A stretch of DNA of 64,000 nucleotides from Gymnogyps californianus (Eukaryota; Chordata; Aves; Accipitriformes; Cathartidae), in assembly GCF_018139145.2 (NCBI RefSeq), contig NC_059471.1, positions 208,587,494 to 208,651,493 on the forward strand, given 5' to 3'. Under the pieces are notes generated by a model. That model was not told where the DNA came from, made no database searches, and worked only from the letters and a program-made list of their open reading frames with translations. This document shows, one piece after another, positions 52,041 through 64,000 of the stretch (position 1 is its first letter; each line of letters opens with the position of its first letter). Position numbers and translations under genes: made by a program.

Positions 52041-54207
52041 CAGACTATAATATACTATTCAGATACATAAACACACAAAATCTCTTTAATTAAATCCTCG
52101 ACCAGAGAGACTCTCACATATCAACTGTAATGATATAGTTAATGCAAAACCCAACAAGAGCAGCATCAGTTTGTACATGCAATTTAACAAAGCATTTGCA
52201 TACTCCATTTTTAAGTTGGGGGTTTTTTCAGCTACAATCTTTAGTCTTCCCTCTGAATCTTTTGGATTTGGTTTGCCATGTATTTGCAAGAAACCTTCTC
52301 TGAGTTAAACTCCATTTTTATCTAGTCTTCTGTCTGGAAATGTATGCAGATGGGTAATACACATAGAGCAAACATAAAATAAACTAAAACAATAACAAAA
52401 AGATAAGAAAAACAAAGTCCCAGTCCTGGAGAGCTTGCAGTAATACAGACATTATGCTTCATAAAGAAGCTGTAAAAATATATTGCCCATCTTTATGCCT
52501 TGTCCCTATAGGATTTTTATTAGTTTTCAACCTTACGTTTTATAAACAAACCAAAGAATTTGCAAAGCAACAAGAGCATCATTTCATTTTGTGCATTGCA
52601 TTATTCCCTACACCTTTTTGTACCACAATTTCTTTTTGGAAACTAACAGAGGAGCCCACAAGTAAATAAGACTTACAGAGTAAGCAAAGGTTGGTTTGAA
52701 CTTCCTCTAGCTGTAGGTAGCAAAAAAGGTCAATTTCTTAAGTTTTTTACTCTAACAACATACTTAATACAGTGAAGTAAATGAGATAAGTCCTTCTGCC
52801 AGATTATTTCTCTTATCAACACTGAAGAATTAGAAAGTTTGGGATTTTTTTCTTTAAAAACAGCCAAAAATATAAATTATCTTGAGCTGGACATATCTTG
52901 AGAAGTATTTCACCTGCTGGTGAGGCACTGCAGTAACCATTCTTCCCTTATCTCTGACTAGCAGAATCATAATTGTTATTGGAAGGGAACTAGTGTGAGA
53001 AAACAGAGATTTTCAATTCATCGCTGTAACATTTATGCTTAACAAATACAGAAATGTACTGTCCTTTACTCAAGACAAATGCTGGTTATCTACATTAATC
53101 TGCAGTTCCAGAAAAAGACATGTCTGTAAGTGGCAGCAATTCAAAATGTCTTTTGAGCAATCTTATTCTTAAAAATTGATCATCAAAGAAAAGAATTTGA
53201 AAATGCCTGCAATGAAATTTGTTTAATGTATGATAAATATCTCATTATCTTATGAATCTTGTTAATATTTCCTTATCCCTCAGCAAATTTAGTTCGCTCA
53301 ATTAATAAGCAGGGTATAAACTTAAATTTTAAAATTACTCCTAAGACTTTTCCAATGTATATACAGGCATAAAATGAAATTGGATTTTAATTTTGATATC
53401 AGGAGTACATAGTTTTCTACAAAAGAAGCAGGTGTGCTCATCCTGTTTTGTTATTCAGGATGCAACAGTGACCACTTCCAAAGTGTGAAGTGAATTAGAA
53501 TTAGAAATTATCAAAAAAACACTAGAAAAAAAAATCTCATTGGGGAATTTGTCTTCAAGCAAATTTGAAAGGAAATTACAAGACTTTTAATTTTTTTGTG
53601 AAACATAAATATTTTTTATTATCCATCTTCATCTTACCTTTTTACTGCTAACACTCCAAATGAAACATTATTACCTTACCTGACCACGCTCTCTCACACC
53701 AGACACTATCTGTAAGAAAACCTAATGATTTCTCTTGACCTTCTTGCCTGTCTGAAATTTCAGTCAAACTGACATTTTAAGTTTGACAGAACTGGGTTTT
53801 CCTATGGAAAACAGATCTTTTTCCCAAAACAGTTCTAAAGGAAATGTAGAGGAAAATACTGAACAGTTATGGGAGAACATCTCCACAGAGGGATGTTCTC
53901 CAAACATTACAATGAGAACAATGTGGATTTGTAACCCTGACTGTTTATTTTAGTAGACTGTAGTTGTTTTAATGGTATCCTCTTTGACATATCAAATCTA
54001 ATCTCAGAATCTGCAGAAGAAAAGCTCCATGGATGATTTTTTTCTAGAAGGTGTATTTGTTCTGATTTATTTTAGATTTTCACTTTACCATTTTATCAAA
54101 TTTTCCTTAGTCTTGAACTGTATGACTAGTACAAATAGAAAGTTTTGTCTATCACCTAGCTAAACAGTGCCATTCTTTCCAGTTTGTTTTAGGCTTCGAT
54201 GACTGGA

Positions 54208-54236
54208 TTGGTCTATAGCATATATATGTATATATT
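54208..54236. repeat. short (TA)n microsatellite
   Basis: CATATATATGTATATATTT: TA units with one G interruption. Confidence 0.6.
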
Positions 54237-57200
54237 TCCTGCTAACAGACCTTCATCCTGATCAGCTGGAGAGGGGAACAGGATGAGGCCATTGGTGCCA
54301 TTTGTGTTTGTGTGAGTGCTCTGCTTTCTGTCAGTGGTGATCTGTGTGTCCAGCTGTTTCTGTTTTTCTGTGTATTCCATGTATGTGTTTGTGTATGTAC
54401 CTATTAGGAACAGATGCCGAGCCTTGCTGCTGGCTGGACCCGGGGACAGGGAGCTGTGTCAGTCTCATTTCTGTTGGATTCCTGGATTTGGCAGCCCCTA
54501 ACAATCTCCAAAGGTTTCCTGTTATTTCACATTTTTGAGACACAGTAACCAGAAAGCAGTACACGTTTTCAGGCCAAAATACTTAACTGATTTATATAAT
54601 AAAATAACAAGAGACCTTATATTTCTTTTATCATTTTCCTTAGCAACTCAAGGGTACATTTGTATACCAGGCCAAAATTTTCATTCAGCTCTCCATTATG
54701 ACATGTACAGCTTTTCTCCTCTGGCTGCAGAGGTAATGAATATGTACACACAGACATGGACATATGAGCAAAGAGCAATCAAAATGGAAGCAAAAATACT
54801 ACCATGAAATTCAAGTCTGAAAAGTGCCAATACCTGCTATAACACAAGTTTTAACTAGTGTATGAGTACTGATATCAGCATGTAAATCCTGTAACCTAGT
54901 TGACCCTATATCTATCACTGAATATTTTGGAAATATGTTCCTTTCTATTAACATATTTTGAAAACTGAGAAAGTTATAATTTCTAAATATAGAAGCAGTT
55001 ATTAGATAATAATGTACAGAAGCATAAATTAGAAGACCAAACATTTTAAAATAGAAAAAAATTCTAGCAGGTTTTCTTCTTTAATCCTAATTTTATTTTT
55101 AGTGTTGATACACTGGTGGAAGAATAGTTGAATATACAAAAAAATCCCTTTGCATAGGGACTTCTGTATCTCACTAGATTTCAAATCCAGGCAATAACAT
55201 TTTATAGTTTACGAAGAACAATCTCAGAATTCATTATGAAAGTAAAAAAAAATTGTATTTGATTTAGTCACAAATGATCTAACAATTTAATATTGATAAA
55301 CTCCTTTCTGAATGCAAATCATCTTCAACACTTAATTTATATGTAGAAACATCACTTGCATAAGCAATTCCATCCCACATTTTATATAAAGTCAACACTA
55401 TCACATAGCAAATTATATAAAATGTGAATGTGTTGGTGCATTCAAAATCAGCAAACTAAAAACCAAATCCTCTATCTTATAAGTTGCATTAAGAGAAAAA
55501 TCTGTGGTGGGTGAAACCGAATTACAGTTTTATCTCACATGTCACCGCGCCCTCAAATGATTCACTGTTGTTGGAAGCATGTAAAAGTCACTGTGTGGTT
55601 TTCACATAAATGACATGCCACTATACCATAATGCAGGGCATGAAATATTTTCATCTTTAATAAGGACGGGCAACAACTTTTTCTTGATCAGAATGTACAA
55701 GTGTAAGTACAGCTTACAGCATAGTTACTGAGAAACAACACATTGGAATCAATGCTACAAGCCAAATTTTAAATTTCAGTCAAGGAGTGGTAACCTTCAC
55801 AATGAAATCTACAGTTCTGTAACAAGCAGTGTTCAGCTACTAACCTCTCCTAGATGACAACTGAGACTTTTCAGTAGCAGATCCTCATCCTGGTTTGGCC
55901 CTAGAATCACTGCTTGAAAATTTGTCAATTAAATTAATGATATAAAGTAATTTCTCCTTCCTGTAGGTTAGCCAACTGAAAGTTTACAAATACTGACTAT
56001 ATTACCGTTGTGGGTATTTCCAGGCAAATTCCTACACAGGGAATAACAAAACCAAACCATATGCAATTAATCTTTTTCCTACACAATAGTACTCATATTT
56101 TTATTATTTTGGGGGACAAGCTAATCACAACAGCAATTAGGCTATATTTGCCTTCAATTATGTATTTGTAATGTGAATATGTAACTATCTAGATTGGCAT
56201 CCTGACAGAAATTAATTATGTATTCTTTGTATTGCTCCTTAATTTTATATCTAAGGTAATTAGAATCAAGATTTGCTTTCTATATTATCGGGATTCTAGG
56301 GAAGTACAGTTGTATCAAATTTTTGTTGCATAAGATAAGGAATATGAACAGCCAGGTGAGGTGGTTCACAGAAAGTCATGAAGGAGTACTTGAAAACCTT
56401 ACTTACCAATAGAAATAATACTCAGGATGATACAACTTAGACTGACAGAAGCACTTCTTTTCCTTCACAATTTTATTTTAAAAAGCATCTACCAATGGCA
56501 CTCATTAAGGAAAATTTATATTAAAAACTGCAATCATGTCCAACTCTGGATATCAATGTGTAGCATACGAATATATGAACTCACAGTAAGATGGCTGTGC
56601 ATGCAATCCATAAAAGAAGAGATATAAAAATTAAAGAAATGGTTTCAAACTTTTAATTTTAAAAGCATTTGCTGAAAGGCACACTAATGATGCTGTATCA
56701 GATTTTAATTTTCAGGCTTCATCTTTCCACTATCTATTTCTCAAATGCAAAATGCCATAATTAAAGGAGGTGGGGAAGGCATCAAGCACACCAGATCACT
56801 CTTACAACACTGTGATGGCTCCACAAATTACTCCAATCTACAAAAAAAGCAATCTGTGAAAGTGTATTCTCAAAATGCTAACCCTGTAAAATAGGGAAGG
56901 AACATATTAGGTCAGTTCTTAATTACTTGCTAACTATCCCTCTAAGAGTATAAAGTAGAGTAAGTCCACTCCCTTCATACTTTTGCCATGAGAATCACAA
57001 GGAAATAAACAAAACTTCTGTTCAGTTAAGTACAACTGAACAACGTACACGATTCAAGGTCACACAGACCTGTAATTCTTCCCAGTTCTCTCCTGTAGCG
57101 GACTTTCACCAGCAAAGAAGTTGCTTCTACCGCCACTCTCATTTACATCCCTGTGTGTCAAAAGATCACAAATTTTAACTCTTACCTGTTAAAGCTGTAG

Positions 57201-60042
57201 CATCTTTCCACTCTTGTGGATATTTTTCACATCAGCTACTTCATGGGTTACATCAAGTGCTCTACTCAAGACCATTTCAGTCCAGTGGAGATCAATTTAT
57301 TCACCCTTGAATCAGCCTGGTAAGTATTCAGCAAACCAGATATTCAGGTCTGTCCCAAGGGGGAAAGCTCTTCTTTCTTTCAAACAGACCTATATTGAGG
57401 TATCTGCAGCGTAAAGCTAAGGGGAAAAAAACAGGTTGGGAGGGGGGGGAAAGGTCTTCTCTAAGTTCTAGCACTTCTAGCCTTTGTTCCTTTTCAGCAC
57501 TTAATATAAAAACATTTAAAAACATTCAGCTTTTCTTATGAAACTCAAAGTAGTAAGAAACTACCTTCTGTAGAGGATTTAACAGCAAAACCTGAATGCA
57601 GCTGAATTTTTAAAATTGCTTAACTAAAGGCTAACTCTGGTAATCTGGGTCACCATCCTGTTTCAGGTCAAAATGTTACCATACTGCAAAATCCATTGTG
57701 AACTTGTGTAAAGCTGAAAGATTTGGGCTGTGGTTTCAGATGGAGTTTAGAGTTTATTTAGTGAACCTCATATTGATGAGTCAAAGGCTCATCCTATGAG
57801 ATGTTTGTTTGCTGAGCTGTCAGTGAAATCAATATGATTCTCCACACAGCCTGCTTGTCTGGGAATAGGATGCCTGAGCGTTTCACATTAGAGCTGGAGG
57901 GAAAATATCCTGCGTGAAATGTCTGAAACAAAGTTGCAGAGTTTTCCACAATTTAAAAAAAAAAAAGGCAAAAATATCCCTTTCTTAGGAGACTAATTAT
58001 AGCAAACAGTCTTTTCCAGACAACTTTGCAAAGAAAGCCATAAAGATACTACAAAGCATTCTTTACTAGATTAACTCTTTCTTTCTCTCAGCACTTGTGT
58101 TTCTCTGGAATATTTCACTAGATTAATCTTCTGGGTTATGTTCTTTAAAGTGCTCACAGGATCATCAATCTCACTCTCAAGCTGCTATAGCTGAGTAATT
58201 CATATCGGCACTGCAGCATCTGCCAATCCTGTATTCCTCCCTAGTGCTAATATAACAGTTTAAAGGTCGGTAGCACAACCTGAACAAACGACTTGTTGGC
58301 CTAAAAGAAAGTGCAAATCTACCAGAAAAAGCATGGAAATTTGCAGTCTCATATTATATCACATGCAGGAATCTTCCTTTTACATTGTTTCCAGAAGTTG
58401 GTCAGTTTTATGCTGAGTTGATGAACTGTTTCTCTCAGAGGAAGATCAAATTTGCTCTAATTTACTATCTTCCATCAGGCACTACCTCTACTCTGTGTGT
58501 AAATCCAAGAAGAATGGCGCCCAGCACTTTAAATAGTGCATTCCAGGCATAAGTTATCATGACAGCATATTTTACCCAGAAGTGTAATTACAGAATCTCA
58601 GAGATGCTAACTAAGAGGAAAAAAGCTGCATAGCTAAACAGATGTTTGTGCATCTTGCTAAAAAATTTCCTCACGCTTGCAGAATCAAACAGGAGGGAGA
58701 GAAAGACAAATCAAAGGAAAGCAGGTCATGTGCATGCAAATATGTGCATCCTCTGTACCACAGGACTTTATCGTGCTGCTCAGGCAGCACCCTGAGCCAA
58801 AAAAACCCCTGCTGAGTATCACAGAGGCTTTTGCCTCCAGTGAACAATGCCCTAAAATCATCCCAGAGCTCTGTCTTGAAAGGCTCCAGTGTCTGCCAGA
58901 ACACTAATCTCATTTGTCCGTGCATTAAAAGAAAAGTTAATGCTACACTATGCTTGTCTCCTGTACTAAGATCTGCAGGACGGTTATAAAGCATCTGTCA
59001 GGACAGGACACAGTGTCATTCTTACTATCATCTAACCAAACTTGCTTCCTGACCAAGCTAAACCACAAGTGTAAACCTAAAATAAAAACACAAATAGAGA
59101 CAGAGATAGCATGTCAGACTGATTGACACCACTCTTGCCATTATTGGTCAAATTGTGTATTGGTGTACATATAACTTACAACTCTGAAGGACCCAAGCGA
59201 AAATCCTTAGCTAAACTGCTCTCATAGAGAGTCAGTGATCTAGATTCAAGTAAAATGTTCATTAAAAAATACAGAAGCACTTACTCACCTGGTGCTGTTA
59301 CCATAGCATCCACCTTACCCACAGGTCTGAGCTACTCTGTTACTTAGTGATGTTGTCTGGTGGGGAAAGGAGTTTGAAAAATGTCTCTAGGGAGGGTTGA
59401 GAGGCACTCTTAGATTTGCATAAAGCAATTTATCTTCTTGCTCTCCTTATTCTTCAACTTAAACTGAAGGACTATCCACTTTCCCCAAATCATCATTTTT
59501 TTTTCCGGAGGTGATACGTATTATTACCCTCATTTTGACAGCTAGGAAGTTAGTCTTCCCACCTCCTTGTGAAGTAAAAGGAAAGATATTAGTGACTCTA
59601 CAGGGTGACACAGATGAGAAGCTTACTTTTCATACTCTGAGTCTTCCTGTGTTAGATGCCTAGAGTCAAGTAGTCTTAATATCCTGTAGATCGGTGCTTC
59701 AAATACTCAAGAGAGCTCTAATTTCATGTGATGGTGCAGGGGTACGTGAGAGAGCCTGCACCTGAAATACACCACCCTTAATCCTGTGATGCCCAGGACG
59801 CAGTCCAAACGGGGCACGTCACTTTGGTCACAGAACCTATCAACGCTCTGCACTGAGAACCTAGGTAACAAGTACTGAATGTACTCCTCACCTTTGGAGA
59901 TAAATATATTTGGAAAAAATATATCATTTTTCCTCACAGTTTTCCTCATATTTATCTTGGATGAGGCTCAACCAGAAAACTTTGACAAAATTTCAGTTTC
60001 AGCAAGATTTTTTTTTTCTTTATTACTAAGTTTAAGAAAAAG

Positions 60043-60056
60043 ACATACATACATAC
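60043..60056. repeat. (CATA)n microsatellite
   Basis: About three and a half CATA units. Confidence 0.7.
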
Positions 60057-60670
60057 ACAAGACATACAGCAATAGTAAGAGAATAAAGGACTATGAGTGT
60101 CTCTGATAGTAGTCCTTGAAACTTGCCTGTTACTACCTTTGGTAAGCCTTAAAAAGGGAAGGAAAAGAGCTGCAGCATGTAAATCTATCTATGCCAGTAG
60201 GATCTGAGTGTGTAAACACCACATCATAAAACTTTGTAATACACAACTGACAGCTCATGTAAACACTGTGACCATCTAATGTTTCCTCCCAATAGAAGTT
60301 TGGCTGCATGCACAAATCAATGCAATATCTTTAAGGTACCAATGCTTCAGAAAGAATTGAGAAATGTTAGAGAAATCTAATGAGTCTAAGAAGTCTTGCT
60401 ACAGTTTACTTAATGGTTTCCCTTTCAGAGGAAAAAAAAGATGTCTGAAGCTGAACAATTACACCTAAAAAGTAACTGTTTTCATCAGCAATTATATTTC
60501 TCAGTGAATGTGAACCCATTTCATAGTTTGCAGACTTAAGCTTAAAAGACCATTCTGAATCAATAGTTCTGCTCTTCATACAGACTCTCTATCTTGCAGC
60601 AGTTCTGCTGCCAGCAAAATACTTAACGCCGAGCAATAGCATCTATGAAGCAACAGAACAATTCTTATAT

Positions 60671-61738
60671 TATCTGGACTTCTGTAAGGTCTTTGACATG
60701 GTCCCCCACAACATCCTTCTCTCTAAATTAGAGATATATGGATTCGATGGGTGGACTGTTCAGTGAATGAGGAATTGGTTGAATGGTCGCATCCAGAGGA
60801 TAGTGGTCAACAGCGTAATGTCCAGATGGAGATCGGTGACAAGTGGTGTCCCTCAGGGGTCCGTACTGGGACCAGTACTGTTTAATATCTTCAGCAATGA
60901 CATAGACCGTGGGATCGACTGCACCCTCAGCAAGTTTGCAGATGACACCAAGCTGAGTGGTGCAGTTGACACGCCTGAGGGATGGGATGCCATTCAGAGG
61001 GACCTGGACAAGCTCGAGAAGTGGGCCAATGTGAACATCATGAGGTTCAACAAGGCCAAGTGCAAGGTCCTGTACCTGAGTCAGGGCAACCCCCAATATC
61101 AGTACAGGCTGGGCGATGAAGGGATTGAGAGCAGCCCTGCAGAGAAGGACTTGGGGATACTGGTGGATGAAAAGCTGGACAGGAACCGGTAATGGGCGCT
61201 CGCAGCTCAGAAGGCCAACCGCATCCTGGGCTGCATCAAAAGGAGCATGGCCAGCAGGTCGAGGGAGGTGATTCTGTCCTTCTACTCCACTCTCGTGAGA
61301 CCCCACCTGCAGTACTGCATCCAGCTCTGGAGTCCTCAGCACAGGAAAGACATGGACCTGTTGGAGCGGGTCCAGAGGAGGGCCACAAAAATGATCAGAG
61401 GGATGGAACACCTCTCCTATGAGGAAGGGCTGAGAGAGTTGGGGTTGTTCAGCCTGGGGAAGAGAAGGTTTCAAGGAGACCTTATTGCAGCCTTTCGACA
61501 CTTAAAGGGCGCTTATAAGAAAGATGGGGACAATCTTTTTAGTAGGGCCTGTTGAGACAGGACAAGGGGTAATGGTTTTAAACTAAACGAGGGTAGATTC
61601 AGACTAGATATAAGGAAGAAATTTTTTACGATGAGGGTGGTGAAACGCTGGCACAAGTTGCCCAGAGAGGTGGTAGATGTCTCATCCCTGGAAACATTCA
61701 AGGTCAGGTTGGACAGGGCTCTAAGCAACTTGATCTAG
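60671..61738 (+). pseudogene. CR1 ORF2 reverse transcriptase remnant with three premature stops
   Basis: One frame runs the whole length without frameshift: [14 protein letters not shown], then [35 protein letters not shown] (RT motifs before the active site), [11 protein letters not shown] at 60935 (palm catalytic aspartates), [75 protein letters not shown], and a C-terminus ending at the native TAG (61736-61738). It is broken by TGA at 60764, TAA at 61190 and TGA at 61553. Family knowledge: CR1 ORF2p carries an apurinic endonuclease, RT and C-terminal region; here the endonuclease and first RT part are missing. Stops without frameshifts suggest moderate age. Not a functional gene. Confidence 0.94.
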
Positions 61739-61840
61739 TTGAAGATGTCCCTGCTCATGGCAGGGAGGGTTGGACTAGATGACGTTTAAAGGTCCCTTCC
61801 AACCCAAACCATTCTATGATTCCATGATTCTGTGATTATG
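60671..61840 (+). mobile_element. CR1 retroposon, 5'-truncated (about 1.17 kb), longest copy in the window
   Basis: Plus-strand CR1 starting within reverse transcriptase (TATCTGGACTTCTGTAAGG, encoding the YLDF.K.FD..PHN block) and continuing through FADD, the ORF2 C-terminus, and a 3' UTR with CTGCTCATGGCAGG and GTCCCTTCCAACCCAAACC, to the tail ATTCTATG ATTCCATG ATTCTGTG (61811-61834) plus a degenerate fourth unit. No target duplication seen. Its 3' UTR is close to that of the 31.1-32.0 kb copy. Confidence 0.95.
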
Positions 61841-63795
61841 AATACTTCGACCTGTTGTCAAATGGCACAACTTTCCAGATGGCTACAACAGCAGGGTTTG
61901 TGGTTAAGGTAATTTATGTCATGAAAAGAAAGAAACACCAGCTGACTCCTTATGAAGCAACCTTCAAACTGACATCTGAGTGAGCTTCATGTGAATTATG
62001 CCTAGAACTAGGATGAGGCAGGTATTTCACCATGCTATTTTCAGATTTGATGTAATACTGTTGCATACCACTGCACCTTGTGATAGTTGCTCATTCAGGG
62101 GTTTCAATGCATTGCCCCTCACTGTGTTGTAGTCATGCCCTGAAGTGGCCACTGATGCTTGGTGACACTACAGGATTACCTTGCTTGCCTCAGTTTTCAA
62201 GGTGACAATCTGGCCTGGTAAACCAGCTTAGTCATAGACTTATGACAACTAGCAAATGCATTTTCATTCAGAGTCCTGCTTAATGAGAGGCCTTTTCTGT
62301 CTTAAAAGATTTCATTTAGCCAAGGCACTTAACTTAAGCTGCTCTGAAGATGTTACTGTTAGAGAGCTAGTGTTATTCTAATATTGTCATGGGGATTTTG
62401 TAAGTATTTCACAGCTCCTGTAAGACCCATGTTGAGTATTTTCCCATATTTCAGTGGAACTGAATATTTATTGCTTCCTTTTAGAAGTATTTTTGTTTCC
62501 ATTGTTCCACACCATAGATGCTGCAACAATACGAACATTTTCTTGTCTTCAACATCGTCACAGTTTTAAGATTTTAGCTTTCCTTTCTGATGTGTATCAA
62601 CAAACTTCTCACAGTGATCTAGCAATCACAGCTTTTCTTTATTCCAGAGAGGTATGTGAATAGGAGGACCGATAGCTACATGATCACAACCCCCAGCAAT
62701 CCAACCAGATGGACTGGTTTCACTGGCTTCCACAGCGCAATTCCTAGCCCACAGAACTAACTGTGGACAATCCATCCCACTAAAAAGGCAGTGACAGAAC
62801 AGGGTGGAAAGCAATTCAACCCACGTCTCACCTAGTGTTTCCAACTCTGTACATCTCTGTCAGTGCCTAGACTTTCTTGACATTTTAACTGGTTGCCTGG
62901 AAGTTCCCTCTGTGGTTATCTTCTGTCATGTGAAACATTCAGAAGAGCTTGTCCTTGGGCAGTAGATGCTTCTGTTCCACCCTGAGCGCCACAGTGACCG
63001 AGGCTTAAGTGGATAACCATTTACCTCCCAGAGGAAGAAGCAGTGGTAGACATAGTGGTATTTTGCACATCAAAGGGATTAAAGCACTTAGCAAAGGATT
63101 AGAAACCTGATTCTAGACCTTCCTGAGCCTACTATCTCCCAAATCCAGCGGAATGTACCAGCCACAGCCATACAAGAGGAGGAAATCCTCTGATTTCTCT
63201 AGGCATTTCAGATTGCCTTTCTTAATGATTTACTAGGCTTCTCCCAGATGATTGCCCTGTGACTGTTTACCACATTACTGTCCCCTGCCCTTTGCTGAAA
63301 GTCATAAAAATGGAACACAGCATTATATTAAAAATCTTGTTATGGGCAAAAGCAAAGACACTATACATAAAGAGATAATAATTTACTGTGATTTGAATTA
63401 ATGTTTAAACAGTCACATAGTCCAAATTATCTAATACAACAAAGTCCATTAATAATAGTTATACCAAACTCTTCTAGGATCTACTAATTTCATTTGACGT
63501 GCTTGTTCATCTAATATTCCTCCTCTTCCTAGGGTTGACAGTTACAGTCTTCCTTAAATAGAAAGAGGGGGAACTACAACAAGTTGTGAGCAACCTGAGA
63601 TCCTTGCTGGGAGTATGTTCACAGTTGTGGGAGTTTCTTCCTTTTCTATCCTGTGGTATACTTGGAGCTATATTTATATGTTTTCTTATCACACTCTGCC
63701 TCCTTCTCACTGGTTCCCTGCTGAAGTCTGAACGTTGCCTCCCCCAGCCTCAATTGACCTCAAGGGCTGTTTCTTGCAAGGCAGTGCTGCCCCAG
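61841..63795. other. anonymous non-coding DNA
   Basis: No gene or recognisable repeat. Short frames near 62384-62663 and 63507-63801 have no family resemblance. Confidence 0.5.
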
Positions 63796-63997
63796 GTTTG
63801 ACAGACCTTTACCATTCATGGTGTTCACAGAGCTTCTGCTCACGCAAAGGTGAGGCAATGCCACTTGGCTATCGTTAAAGCAATCTGAAACCATGCCAAG
63901 ACAAACCCACACATGTCCTGATATCCTGCACTGTCAACTCCGTCCAACACCTTTGGCCTTTTACCAGTAATGGAAAATTCATGTTTTCAGAGCTACA
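63796..63997. repeat. unclassified interspersed repeat, copy 2 (reaches the window edge)
   Basis: Homologous by eye to 10233-10415 in the same orientation, sharing GTTCACAGAGCTT, GCTCAC.CAAAGGTGAG-like, GTCCAA and GGCCTTTTAC in order. It is about 19 bases longer, mainly through insertion in the middle. Unlike copy 1, there is no CR1-type tail on its left. It may continue past the window end. Confidence 0.65.
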
Positions 63998-64000
63998 GCA

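Larger units (their letters stand above)
41949..60670. other. anonymous AT-rich non-coding DNA
   Basis: Nearly 19 kb without a supported gene or recognisable young transposon. It holds several microsatellites and low-complexity tracts listed separately (43388, 46991, 48757, 48937, 49919, 50479, 52014, 54208, 60043). A GC-richer, TG-rich patch at about 54.24-54.52 kb looks repeat-derived but I cannot name the family. A good donor-like GTAAGT at 57319 has no convincing upstream exon. Confidence 0.55.

Noticed and set aside
57181..57330. Possible exon ending at CAGCCTG followed by GTAAGT
   Set aside because: The donor matches well, but there is no convincing acceptor, no recognised peptide and no partner exons; GTAAGT is frequent by chance over 64 kb.
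60728..61501. 257-codon open frame on the minus strand
   Set aside because: It is the antisense of the CR1 ORF2 remnant; the plus strand carries the recognisable RT motifs ([13 protein letters not shown]).
1..64000. CRISPR arrays, operons, tRNA or rRNA genes
   Set aside because: No regularly spaced repeats with unique spacers, no ribosome-binding-site-linked gene series, and no GGTTCGAATCC-type tRNA B box; the DNA is vertebrate in character.

Overview
The window reads as nuclear DNA of a bird, most likely a neoavian. It contains several copies of the avian CR1 retroposon, recognisable by 3' tails built from the 8-base unit ATTCTATG or ATTCTGTG preceded by the 'ggttggactagatgat' type sequence. 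It also contains a solo LTR of a family that I recognise from memory as widespread in neoavian genomes. The background is AT-rich, with many short A/T tracts, (TA)n and (CA)n microsatellites, and no dense coding. It looks like a large intron or an intergenic (gene-desert) stretch of a chromosome.

No host protein-coding gene, tRNA, rRNA, CRISPR array or operon could be supported. Open frames outside the repeats are short (mostly 60-130 codons, many without an ATG) and none resembles a known protein family. The only frames with recognisable homology are decayed CR1 ORF2 (reverse transcriptase) remnants.

Layout: 1-8.7 kb is anonymous AT-rich sequence. 8.70-8.77 kb is a CR1 3' tail on the plus strand. 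8.4 and 9.73 kb hold two small tandem duplications. 10.17-10.42 kb is a minus-strand CR1-type tail joined to a core that recurs at 63.80-64.0 kb. 13,367-13,949 is a solo ERV LTR, minus strand, with a 5-bp target duplication and a recognisable TATA box and poly(A) signal. 14-28 kb is anonymous. 28.19-28.46 kb is a short CR1 end. 31.13-32.03 kb is a 5'-truncated CR1 with RT and ORF2 C-terminus, broken by two 1-base deletions. 32-41.7 kb is anonymous, with a 17-C run. 41.73-41.95 kb is an old CR1 end. 42-60.67 kb is anonymous, with a G-run cluster near 50.5 kb. 60.67-61.84 kb is the longest CR1 copy, broken by three in-frame stops. 61.84-63.8 kb is anonymous, then the second copy of the repeat core runs to the window edge.

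The genes do not work together as a system. What can be read is a record of retroposition: CR1 target-primed insertions, all identified truncated copies being 5'-truncated, and one retroviral insertion that collapsed to a solo LTR by recombination. I found no evidence for a new biological system. The most worthwhile leads are the shared unclassified repeat core (10.2 and 63.8 kb), the preserved promoter architecture in the solo LTR, and the G-run cluster at 50.48 kb.
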